Below, piece after piece: positions 7,379 through 13,434 of a stretch of DNA of 13,493 nucleotides. A program made the translations under genes and the position numbers. The notes beneath the pieces were generated by a model that saw nothing but the letters and a program-made list of their open reading frames with translations, was not told the DNA's origin and made no database searches. Source of the stretch: JAAKFL01 sp964629645 (GTDB lineage: Bacteria > Chlamydiota > Chlamydiia > Chlamydiales > SLFE01); the NCBI GenBank assembly GCA_964629645.1, contig CAZVSU010000068.1:1-13493 (forward strand). Reading direction: 5' to 3'. Each line of letters opens with the position of its first letter. Position 1 is the stretch's first letter.

Positions 7379-8582
7379 TTTGCCTCCTTGATTCATTTCG
7401 GATTGTCTCAACGTTCTTGCGAGCGTGCAAATCCCCTATCTCGGTGCCGAGTGAAAACGTTATGTCAACGATTCGGCCGGCGTTGACCTGAATCACGGGC
7501 TTTATAAGTTCGGCTCTTCTTATGAAGTAGTCGGTAAGCGTATCGAAAGCATTGTTAACTCCTTCTGCTCCTCCTTGAGCGGCCATCCCTAAGGCCAAAT
7601 CACGTGAATTGTAGTCGCATGATCCGCCATCACCGTAACAGGGCCCACATCCATATCCATATGGGCTCCACCTCGAGGCGGCATAGGCTTGGAAGAATCC
7701 GTTGACGCCGCTTAAGAATCCACTATAGGCGGCGTTTTCAACGAGTTTTGCTGAGCGATCGACAACGGAGCCTCTCACTCCATATTTTCCGTCTTCTCCT
7801 GTGACAAAACCTGTGATGACAGTTTCTACGAAGTTTCCAGACGGCTTGATTTGAGTTAACCTTTCGACTCGTAGATAAATTCTTTCTGAGGAAAGATCGC
7901 CGTACGCAGAAGCAATGACAATCCCCCCTTTTAATCTAGCCCTTACGTTTTTCGGAAGGTGCCCATCATCTAAAATCTGAAGTTTGACGGGCTGGGGATC
8001 AGTACTTGAATAAGCACCGCAAGGGGCGTCCACGCTGGAAACCATGACGGCTTTAACTGTAGTTCCTGACGGAATGGTCTTATCAACATTTTTGACCATG
8101 TTATTCGAGAACTCAACTTCCTGAGTGATAAGTCCTTTCCGAACGATCGGAACGACATCATCAAATTCTTGCGTTATAGAAAAAGGATTATAAGGTGCGT
8201 CCTTAGGCTCATTATCTATCTCGATTTCGATGGCAGTTTTTTTCTTCGAAATCTCATCCTTAAGGAGTTCTATCTCGTTTCTGAGCTCACGATTTTCCTT
8301 ACGGAATTCGTCTTCTTTTTCTTTGGAATCAAGGATCACGTTTTCGAAAAAGCCAAACTTCTTATCCAAAACAGATAGTTTATCTTGTGTTCTACTGTTC
8401 CAATTCTCTTGGAGACTCAGGTCATCAGACGGTAGATCTACCTTTTTGGGTTCAGCTCTTTTTTCTGTTGTATTGCTGTCATGAAAAAAATAGCCGATTA
8501 TGATCGCAATACATACAACTCCGGCGACCAAAATATAGAGTATTTTCTTTTGGTTCTTAAGGATGTTATTTTTATCAGACAT
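7368..8582 (-). CDS. traB: F-type T4SS inner-membrane core protein TraB (VirB10 family)
   Basis: TraB spans the envelope and links the inner-membrane parts to the TraK-TraV outer-membrane core. The 404-residue product (F TraB is 475) has a short cytoplasmic tail and one membrane span at about 14-33. A charged coiled-coil heptad region follows at about 85-117, then a VirB10-like beta domain with IPSGTTVKAVMVSSVDAPCG, ARLKGGIVIASAYGDLSSER and GFVTGEDGKYGVRGSVVD. Near residues 311-324 a glycine- and cysteine-rich loop (GCGPCYGDGGSC) sits between two helical segments. These correspond to the VirB10 antenna that crosses the outer membrane. ATG at 8582 is chosen over an in-frame TTG at 8597. It overlaps traK by 8 nt and the dsbA-like gene by 11 nt. 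It is shorter than F TraB mainly in the proline-rich linker. Confidence 0.92.
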   Translation of the reverse strand: MSDKNNILKNQKKILYILVAGVVCIAIIIGYFFHDSNTTEKRAEPKKVDLPSDDLSLQENWNSRTQDKLSVLDKKFGFFENVILDSKEKEDEFRKENRELRNEIELLKDEISKKKTAIEIEIDNEPKDAPYNPFSITQEFDDVVPIVRKGLITQEVEFSNNMVKNVDKTIPSGTTVKAVMVSSVDAPCGAYSSTDPQPVKLQILDDGHLPKNVRARLKGGIVIASAYGDLSSERIYLRVERLTQIKPSGNFVETVITGFVTGEDGKYGVRGSVVDRSAKLVENAAYSGFLSGVNGFFQAYAASRWSPYGYGCGPCYGDGGSCDYNSRDLALGMAAQGGAEGVNNAFDTLTDYFIRRAELIKPVIQVNAGRIVDITFSLGTEIGDLHARKNVETIRNESRRQNAS

Positions 8583-9282
8583 GGTTCTTAACCCCAACTA
8601 TTCCAATGATTTGTTCTTTTGGCCCTAGCTTGTTTTTGTCTAGATAAATCCAAATTCCTCTTTGGAAATTCATTTCTCTTTCAGATAAACTTTGATTCCA
8701 TCTCGAAGTGCTTTCGATGCGCCATACATATACGGTTTCTTCGAGGGAGACGAGTTTGGAGACGAGAAACGCCTGAACCCCCTTCTTTATTTTTCTGCAT
8801 TCTGTCGTCGTTTCACAGGCAACAAATCCTTGAGGAACAGTTCCTGACAAAACACCCTCGACAACCATGACCATGTAATCGGGATGTCCCGGAAATAGTG
8901 TCATTTCCTCGCAGATTTCGTCTTCACAGTCCATATCCTCTTCGCAGAAGTGCTCTAAAATCACGATTTCTGATGGCTTTTCAGTGAAAGTAAACTCAAG
9001 ATCTTGAACGAGCCCTCCTTCTGTCACTAAAGTGACAATCGTTTTTCCTGGAAAAGGTGTGAGGCTATAGACGAATAGATGGCCGATATCTTTGTCTAAG
9101 ACCAACTGTATATCAGACTCGGCGTAAACGACTTTAGTTATTCTATCTCCATAGACGGAGATTCTATTTTGATACCCTGATGAAAGATTGGCATTCATGA
9201 CGGATGTCGAATCCATTGGAAGAAAAATCGTAGATTCAAGTCCTGCAACGCATATAAGTAATAGTGCTATTATTCTAGTCAT
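8575..9282 (-). CDS. traK: F-type T4SS secretin-like core protein TraK
   Basis: TraK is the VirB9-like periplasmic protein that, with TraV and TraB, forms the outer-membrane core complex. The 235-residue product (F TraK is 242) has a signal peptide of about 16 residues and a beta-rich N-domain with RISVYGDRITKVVYAESDIQ. The block LFVYSLTPFPGKTIVTLVTE is the usual TraK fingerprint. The C-terminal part ends with SLSEREMNFQRGIWIYLDKN and a GPKEQIIGIVGVKN tail typical of the family's last strands. An acidic stretch holds three cysteines (C113, C119, C124). The start is ATG with only a weak purine-rich site, but it overlaps traE by 8 nt, so translation is probably coupled. The call follows from family features plus its place between traE and traB. 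Confidence 0.9.
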   Translation of the reverse strand: MTRIIALLLICVAGLESTIFLPMDSTSVMNANLSSGYQNRISVYGDRITKVVYAESDIQLVLDKDIGHLFVYSLTPFPGKTIVTLVTEGGLVQDLEFTFTEKPSEIVILEHFCEEDMDCEDEICEEMTLFPGHPDYMVMVVEGVLSGTVPQGFVACETTTECRKIKKGVQAFLVSKLVSLEETVYVWRIESTSRWNQSLSEREMNFQRGIWIYLDKNKLGPKEQIIGIVGVKNHV

Positions 9283-9835
9283 TGTCTTTCTTTTTTCGTT
9301 CTATTGAATTGAGATAGAGAGCTTTTCCATTGAATCGATACCCAAATATGTAATGCTCTCTAGAAGTTTTAATTTTCTCATCGCCAAGGTAGGAAATGCG
9401 GTCCCCGATCACTGAAGCTGTGAGATTATCTTCTGAACCCACGATTTCAGATGGCAAAAATACGTAGCTAATCCCTTCTTTTTTTAGGACTTTTTCCTCC
9501 TCTATCAGCTTTTTTTTGAGTGCTCCGTGATATGAAGGGTCTGTGAGAATCAGGAGATATTCTCTTTGCTTAGAAGCTGTTGCGGACGATTTATTGAGTA
9601 ATAGGTTGGCAATGTGTTCGGAGTGAAGGGATAGATATGTTTTTGACACCTTGTTGTCTTCAATCCAGATTTTTTCATTGATTCCATAGGGTACGACTAT
9701 GACTCTTTGGGACTTAGTGAAAAGAAGTGAAGAGACAACCAAGAGAGCTAAAGCAAGTATGAATACTAAGCCAAGAGATGCATTTCTCTGAAATGCAAGG
9801 TGCTGAATATTGGTTGTTTGACATGATCTTTTCAC
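9275..9835 (-). CDS. traE: F-type T4SS inner-membrane protein TraE (VirB5-slot/TraE family)
   Basis: TraE is an inner-membrane protein needed for pilus assembly in F-type systems. The 186-residue product (F TraE is 188) has one membrane span near residues 19-39. It then has QRVIVVPYGINEKIWIEDNKVSKTYL, matching the family's post-membrane block (VVVPPMDKPFW-like). LLILTDPSYHGALKKKL and the final YIFGYRFNGKALYLNSIERK complete the typical plan. The start is GTG at 9835; its TGA-overlap with traL reads GTGA, and AAGGA lies about 10 nt upstream. It overlaps traK by 8 nt. Length, topology and position all agree, so the call is firm even though no catalytic motif exists in this family. Confidence 0.92.
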   Translation of the reverse strand: MKRSCQTTNIQHLAFQRNASLGLVFILALALLVVSSLLFTKSQRVIVVPYGINEKIWIEDNKVSKTYLSLHSEHIANLLLNKSSATASKQREYLLILTDPSYHGALKKKLIEEEKVLKKEGISYVFLPSEIVGSEDNLTASVIGDRISYLGDEKIKTSREHYIFGYRFNGKALYLNSIERKKKDND

Positions 9836-10134
9836 AGGACAATGTTCCTTTTGTGAGAAGCAGGAATTTTTTTCAGAAATTTTCTAAAAACAGAAGTTGG
9901 TAAATTCCAGTAGAGATAGTGTTGGAAATCCCTGCTTTTTTGCTTGTTGTGCTTTTGGAGTTTTGTCCAAACCAAATAGAAAATAGGCCCAGATAGTAAG
10001 ATAGTTAAGCTTCCAAGGCCGCATCCGACGAAGAATGGGATGACGAGTATCAAAAACTCGTTGAGATTCCAGAAAAGAAATCTCGGAGGATTGTCTAGGG
10101 TCCGAAGGATTCTGGCTTCGTTGGTCTTTCTCAA
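9832..10134 (-). CDS. traL: F-type T4SS inner-membrane protein TraL (VirB3-like)
   Basis: TraL is a small inner-membrane protein required for pilus assembly, comparable to VirB3. The frame is open further upstream, but a TTG at 10134 has GGAG seven nt before it and lies 2 nt after the traA stop. It gives a 100-residue protein (F TraL is 91). The N-terminus RILRTLDNPPRFLFWNLNEF is the family hallmark (LD-PPR-LFW-(D/N)E). It is followed by two closely spaced membrane spans (about 25-40 and 42-58) with a glycine-rich turn. A basic C-terminal tail with YLYWNLPTSVFRKF follows, also typical. It overlaps traE by 4 nt. An automated start at 10203 would add 23 residues overlapping traA and unlike TraL. 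Confidence 0.92.
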   Translation of the reverse strand: MRKTNEARILRTLDNPPRFLFWNLNEFLILVIPFFVGCGLGSLTILLSGPIFYLVWTKLQKHNKQKSRDFQHYLYWNLPTSVFRKFLKKIPASHKRNIVL

Positions 10135-10136
10135 AC

Positions 10137-10430
10137 CTATACTCCAAAAAGTGCTGTGATGATTTTGCCCATGAATGCTGCAATGAGTCCAATGGCACCC
10201 CACATCATGAGAGGTTTCGGTGATGCGGTCATAATTGTTTGAAATGTGCCATAGGCCCCACTCAGAACTCCCGCTATTTTAAAAGGCGCTCCAAATATCG
10301 TGTCCTTAATGTTTTGGATATCATCCGTCAGAGTGTTGCTGAGAAGGTCTTCGGCATGCCCCATTTCAGGAGCAAGAATTAATATCCCTATTGCGATGCT
10401 GGCAATGATAAGAGCTTTTCGACTGGTCAT
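10137..10430 (-). CDS. traA: F-type pilin precursor TraA
   Basis: This is probably the conjugative pilin. The 97-residue precursor has a signal peptide with positive MTSRK, a hydrophobic core and a likely signal peptidase site after GHA (residue 26). The mature protein would be about 71 residues (F pilin is 70). It has a polar N-terminal helix (EDLLSNTLTDDIQNIKD), a hydrophobic segment FKIAGVLSGAYGTF, and a basic turn (TASPKP). A second hydrophobic helix, LMMWGAIGLIAAFMGKIITA, follows. This two-helix, basic-loop plan fits TraA/TrhA pilins. The start ATG at 10430 has GGAGG five nt upstream. It is the first gene of the operon, directly before traL, as in F. Pilins are poorly conserved, so the call uses topology, size and position rather than identity. 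Confidence 0.85.
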   Translation of the reverse strand: MTSRKALIIASIAIGILILAPEMGHAEDLLSNTLTDDIQNIKDTIFGAPFKIAGVLSGAYGTFQTIMTASPKPLMMWGAIGLIAAFMGKIITALFGV

Positions 10431-10453
10431 TTTTTCCTCCATTTGCGTTTACG

Positions 10454-10487
10454 ATTTTAGTTATCACCTTTTCGATAACCATGTCAA
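10454..10487 (-). promoter_or_regulatory. Candidate tra operon promoter with an operator-like inverted repeat
   Basis: On the minus strand a perfect TTGACA (+ strand 10482-10487) is followed by TAAAAT (10454-10459), about 24 nt before the traA start codon. The spacing is 22 bp, longer than the usual 17. The spacer is filled by the inverted repeat GTTATC-8-GATAAC (10460-10465 and 10474-10479). Alternative -10 hexamers at normal spacing are poor. An over-long spacer occupied by a dyad suggests control by a protein that bends or untwists the DNA, or repression by spacer binding. This is inferred from the sequence only. Confidence 0.45.
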
Positions 10488-10490
10488 CCT

Positions 10491-10622
10491 ATATTTGTGT
10501 TTTTTGTCTATATGTTTGTCTTTATGTTTTTTTTGTGTATATATTCTATGCGAGGCCCTTTTCTTTGAGCATTCGCGACAAATATTTGTGCAGTCGATAC
10601 ATACGACAAAAAACACAAATAT
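10491..10622. repeat. Inverted repeat array between traA and the tandem-RHH gene
   Basis: Positions 10491-10508 and 10605-10622 are an 18-bp perfect inverted repeat (ATATTTGTG followed by TTTTTTGTC, and its complement). Between them, at 10578-10589, lies the 12-bp perfect palindrome ACAAATATTTGT, which shares the ATATTTGTG core. The spacer is T-rich. Three related sites in one divergent intergenic region suggest binding sites for a regulator or nicking accessory factor, most simply the RHH protein encoded next to them. It could also be part of oriT. No gene is visible between 10431 and 10682. Confidence 0.6.
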
Positions 10623-10682
10623 TTATACCTTAAAAAATCGTTAATTGGTTAAATGAAATTTTGTGTACAAGGTGGGTGAAAT

Positions 10683-11099
10683 TTGTCTGAAGAGAATGTG
10701 GATGTAAAGTCGACTAATGATACAGATACGATACGGTACAACCTCAACATTTCCAATCAAATCTACAAAAAGATAGAAAAGATTGTCGCTATGCGAAAAG
10801 TACTCGGTCAAGAGAATAAGACTCGAAAAGGCTTCGTATTGGAAGCGATGAAAGAAAAGCTGTCGAAGCACTCAGACGATCAGCTTCTATCAAACCCCTA
10901 CAAAACTTTGAGGATTGAGTACGATCAGGAAATCGAAAAGCAGATTTTGAAACAGGTCGGTTGGATAAAGCAAAGAAACGGCGGTCATTCGAAGAAAAAA
11001 TGGATCCTCGATGCGGTTCTAGACAAAATTGATGCTGAGGAATCTAAAATTCTCAGCGAATTCGAGGACAAAATGAAAAACTTCATGGAAAGCAATTGA
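10683..11099 (+). CDS. Tandem ribbon-helix-helix DNA-binding protein (TraY-like)
   Basis: This 138-residue protein is basic and has no membrane span. I see an internal duplication. Residues 16-60 (TIRYNLNIS to FVLEAMKEKL) and 75-116 (TLRIEYDQE to WILDAVLDKI) each give a beta strand, a helix, a loop and a second helix, as in RHH domains. The second helices, residues 47-60 and 103-116, align without gaps and differ almost only by conservative changes. Two RHH units in one chain is the architecture of F TraY (131 residues), which binds oriT and the tra promoter. The gene faces away from traA across the repeat-bearing region, whereas in F traY precedes traA on the same strand. The start is TTG with AAGGTGGG upstream. 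The family assignment is an inference from fold pattern and place. It could instead be a plasmid copy-control or partition regulator. Confidence 0.65.
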   Translation: MSEENVDVKSTNDTDTIRYNLNISNQIYKKIEKIVAMRKVLGQENKTRKGFVLEAMKEKLSKHSDDQLLSNPYKTLRIEYDQEIEKQILKQVGWIKQRNGGHSKKKWILDAVLDKIDAEESKILSEFEDKMKNFMESN

Positions 11100-11141
11100 T
11101 GATGCACTCCCCCTTCTTAACCTCTTTAAGTTGTGCTTTTG

Positions 11142-11181
11142 TTGACAGCTTCCCATGGATAAAGCCATGGGGAGCTGTCAA
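11142..11181. terminator. Strong hairpin between convergent genes, likely bidirectional terminator
   Basis: Arms 11142-11158 and 11165-11181 pair over 17 bp with a single T-G pair (11151-11172) around a 6-nt loop ATAAAG. The hairpin lies 5 nt after the stop of the pGP2-D-like gene and 43 nt after the stop of the RHH gene. That is where a shared terminator would sit. Neither side has the T-run expected of an intrinsic terminator, so a protein-binding or RNA-stabilising role is also possible. Confidence 0.6.
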
Positions 11182-11185
11182 ATGA

Positions 11186-12187
11186 CTAATTTGAGATGTG
11201 TTTCGTTACATATTTGCTCTCATCCAAAGTGAGAACGTGTAAATACTTGTCAACTTTGAAATCTTTAAGATAGCCTAATCTTTTTGCTGTTTCATAAGCA
11301 TTAACTAAGTAAGACACGGTACGCTTTTTCTGCCTTTTGATAACACTCTCGTGAATTTTCAAAATTGATGCCACTTCTTCAGGACTCATGCGTAACTGAT
11401 AAGGAGCCCTCTCCCCTCGCCTCTTGAAAAGCTCAAAGGCATATCTCAAAAATATCAGAAACATAAAGGTAGTTTGAGAAGTCTTCTTTTTTCCCAATAA
11501 TTTTTGGACCTCATCTCTCCAATTAGAAGGAATTAACATGCAGTAAGTTTCTCGCTGATCCAGAAAAATTGGGTTAGGAATGATTTCATAATAATCCAAT
11601 CTTCCAGATCCACTATGGGCAACTTCTAAAACTGTCATTAACGGGCCCTTCCCCGTCACCTCTTCAATAATAGGTCGTCCTTTAGAGTCACTAAGCAAAT
11701 TCCCGTTTCCGTCCTGCGCTCTTCTTTCGTAGTAAAATGAAAAGTGCTTGTCATTGAGCTCGTGAAGAGCTTCAATAGCACGTGAAATTGAGGAAATGCT
11801 AGTCCTCCCAATCCCCAAGTACTGTAACAACTCCGCCTGCGTGATTCGAATTTTTGGTATTTTATCAAGGTACTTACACATCCCTTCCAAACTCGAATCT
11901 TCAGTATTATCAAGATACCGATCCTTAGAAACGTGATGTACATTCCCCTCAAAGGATGTATTCGTAAAAGCCTTTAGAATTGCTTCAAGAACTCTACACT
12001 GATATTCTGTGATATCAATTCCAAAACGACCAACACTTCCTTTGATCAGTGGATCGAATGATTTTTCCAAAGAATCAATATAGCTGTCGAAAAGTGTGAG
12101 CTGATTTTGTTCTCCAAACAAATTTTTTGCGGAGTACAGACTCATCTCAGTACATAAAGAACTCACATCACATTGAGTAGAAGACAT
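11186..12187 (-). CDS. Chlamydial plasmid protein pGP2-D homologue (replication/maintenance)
   Basis: The protein resembles pGP2-D (354 residues) of the Chlamydia plasmid, a protein of unclear biochemical role linked to plasmid upkeep. From memory of pGP2-D, several blocks align. GIDITEYQCRVLEAILKAFT (56-75) plus NTSFEGN matches GLDFLSSHYHALAAIQRLLT with TNYKGN. IPKIRITQAELLQYLGI (110-126) matches IPRIRFTKTEFLEAYGV. IPNPIFLDQRETYCMLIPSN (203-222) matches VEPCPILVDQIESYFVIKPAN. The C-terminal MSPEEVASILKI...ETAKRLGYL (267-307) matches VKSLAYILRM...EIAIQLGWL. Two winged-helix-like segments (about 114-145 and 266-307) suggest DNA binding, as in plasmid Rep proteins. I start it at ATG 12187, one base after the preceding stop, giving 333 residues; a GTG at 12211 would add eight. 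It is third in the par operon. No catalytic motif is visible. Confidence 0.8.
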   Translation of the reverse strand: MSSTQCDVSSLCTEMSLYSAKNLFGEQNQLTLFDSYIDSLEKSFDPLIKGSVGRFGIDITEYQCRVLEAILKAFTNTSFEGNVHHVSKDRYLDNTEDSSLEGMCKYLDKIPKIRITQAELLQYLGIGRTSISSISRAIEALHELNDKHFSFYYERRAQDGNGNLLSDSKGRPIIEEVTGKGPLMTVLEVAHSGSGRLDYYEIIPNPIFLDQRETYCMLIPSNWRDEVQKLLGKKKTSQTTFMFLIFLRYAFELFKRRGERAPYQLRMSPEEVASILKIHESVIKRQKKRTVSYLVNAYETAKRLGYLKDFKVDKYLHVLTLDESKYVTKHISN

Positions 12188-12188
12188 C

Positions 12189-12524
12189 TTATAAACCGTA
12201 CTTGTTAGCACCCTCTTTCATTTTTTTAAGGGCTTCTGTTATTTCCTCTGGCTCAATTTTTGAGATAAAATCTTCCAAAGACTTCGTTACGACATCTTTT
12301 ACTGGAACAGCAGCTGAATGTGATATCGCTTTTAGCTTCTCATATAACTCGAAATCAAGATTACAAGTCAACTTGTGGATCGCACCGGGTCGTTCGCTTT
12401 GTTTTGAACTTTCAGCTTCCTTAACCTTCGAACTCTTTTTGTTTGGAACTATAGCCTTTTCGATGTTCTTAGAAGCCGAAGAAAAAAGGGCATCAATCCC
12501 CTTTCCGAAATTTTTCTTGCTCAC
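12189..12524 (-). CDS. ParA partner: ParB-like N-terminal box joined to an RHH domain
   Basis: A 111-residue basic protein, probably the centromere-binding partner of the ParA upstream. Residues 1-16 (SKKNFGKGIDALFSS) look like the N-terminal box of ParB proteins (GKG-DALF), the part that stimulates ParA. A Lys/Ser-rich linker follows. Residues about 50-88 (HKLTCNLDFELYEKLKAISH to VVTKSLEDFIS) have the strand-helix-helix pattern of an RHH domain, and the rest is a charged helix. There is no classical ParB central domain (no GERR box). I start it at GTG 12524, which has AAGGGAG six nt before it; a TTG at 12542 would remove that site. It begins 14 nt after the parA stop. In Chlamydia plasmids pGP6-D follows the ParA homologue pGP5-D, but I cannot confirm homology to pGP6-D. 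Confidence 0.65.
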   Translation of the reverse strand: MSKKNFGKGIDALFSSASKNIEKAIVPNKKSSKVKEAESSKQSERPGAIHKLTCNLDFELYEKLKAISHSAAVPVKDVVTKSLEDFISKIEPEEITEALKKMKEGANKYGL

Positions 12525-12538
12525 GTTTCTCTCCCTTT

Positions 12539-13309
12539 TCAATTTCTCATTAGCAATTCATTGCACACATCTTCGTAGTCTTTCGCACCATGGCATTTCG
12601 CATTGTAACGAAATATGTCGACTTTACTGTGTGGTGCTTCTGCTAATGAAACGTTGTCGCGAATTTTCGTTTTGAAAACAACGTCTTCAAAATAGTCCTC
12701 GATTACTCCAGCAAGGTCTTTGTTCAAAACCTTCCTACCATCGAATTTGGTTATCAATACACCACCTAATTTGAGGCTTGTATTGACGCTGTCCTGCACT
12801 CTACCGATGATATCAACGAGTTTTTCTACTCCAGACATTGACAATGGTTCTGCTGAAAGTGGAATAATCACCTCATCAGCAAATGCAAGTGCGTTTGTCG
12901 TCAAAACACCAAGAGATGGTGGGCAATCGATAAGAATATAGTCGTATTTATGCAGCACTGATGACAAAGCCTTTCTTAGAAGGTGTTCCCTTCCAATTTC
13001 GTTACTGAGCTCAACTTCAGCCCCTGCTAAATCAAGAGTTCCTGGTATGATATCAAGGTTATCAAGAGCGTTGTAGATGGCATTTTCTGTTGAACAATTT
13101 TTGTGAAGTAATTGGTATACATTGCCATTCTCAACATTCAATCCAAAGCTTGTCGTGAGGTTCGCTTGTGGATCAACATCCACTAAAAGAACTCTTTTCC
13201 CTTTTCTTGCTAAACCTGCGCCGATATTTCCGGCTGAACACGTTTTGCCTACTCCACCCTTATGGTTACTAAAGGCAATTACCTTTGCATGTTTTTCAGC
13301 AACAGTCAT
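12539..13309 (-). CDS. parA: ParA/Soj-family partition ATPase
   Basis: ParA moves plasmid copies apart by ATP-dependent, nucleoid-linked gradients driven by its centromere-binding partner. The 256-residue protein has the deviant Walker A KGGVGKT (17-23), the A' motif LLVDVDPQANL with D44, and Walker B YILIDCPPSLG with D128. FDGRKVLNKDL and the C-terminal KIRDNVSLAEAPHSKVDIF block are typical of Soj-like proteins. It lacks an N-terminal helix-turn-helix, so it belongs to the short ParA group, usually paired with a small RHH partner, as found here. It is the counterpart of chlamydial pGP5-D by family and context. The start ATG has GGAGGG five nt upstream. It is the first gene of the operon with the ParB-like and pGP2-D-like genes. 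Confidence 0.95.
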   Translation of the reverse strand: MTVAEKHAKVIAFSNHKGGVGKTCSAGNIGAGLARKGKRVLLVDVDPQANLTTSFGLNVENGNVYQLLHKNCSTENAIYNALDNLDIIPGTLDLAGAEVELSNEIGREHLLRKALSSVLHKYDYILIDCPPSLGVLTTNALAFADEVIIPLSAEPLSMSGVEKLVDIIGRVQDSVNTSLKLGGVLITKFDGRKVLNKDLAGVIEDYFEDVVFKTKIRDNVSLAEAPHSKVDIFRYNAKCHGAKDYEDVCNELLMRN

Positions 13310-13382
13310 ATTTTCCCTCCGTTTGTGACCTATTTTGCTGACAGCCGATATGCGATCCTATAAGATTCTCATCGTACCTGCT

Positions 13383-13434
13383 TATGGTCATATGATATTA
13401 CCATACGCACCATAATATTATATTACAATATTAT
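13383..13434. promoter_or_regulatory. AT-rich inverted repeats upstream of parA: candidate operator or centromere
   Basis: Two dyads lie 75-125 nt before parA. One is TATGGT-11-ACCATA (13383-13388 and 13400-13405), with a further ACCATA at 13409. The other is ATAATATT-7-AATATTAT (13412-13419 and 13427-13434). A perfect TATAAT is read on the minus strand at 13422-13417 inside the second, though no good -35 accompanies it. RHH-type partition partners commonly bind such repeats both as centromere and as operator of the par operon. The rest of 13310-13493 shows no gene. Confidence 0.4.

Noticed and set aside
9884..10198. Second minus-strand frame overlapping traL
   Set aside because: It overlaps traL in another frame, has no ribosome site of its own and lacks the TraL motif; a shadow.
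10300..10644. Plus-strand frame across the traA start and the repeat region
   Set aside because: It covers the complement of the pilin signal peptide and the AT-rich intergenic repeats; its cysteine/leucine-rich tail is low-complexity translation.
10641..10871. Minus-strand frame opposite the tandem-RHH gene
   Set aside because: It is antisense to a gene with clear internal domain repeats and has no supporting start signals or family resemblance.
12202..12675. Long plus-strand reading frame opposite the parA end and its partner gene
   Set aside because: It lies antisense to two well-supported genes, has a serine/phenylalanine-rich composition typical of shadow frames and matches no family I know.
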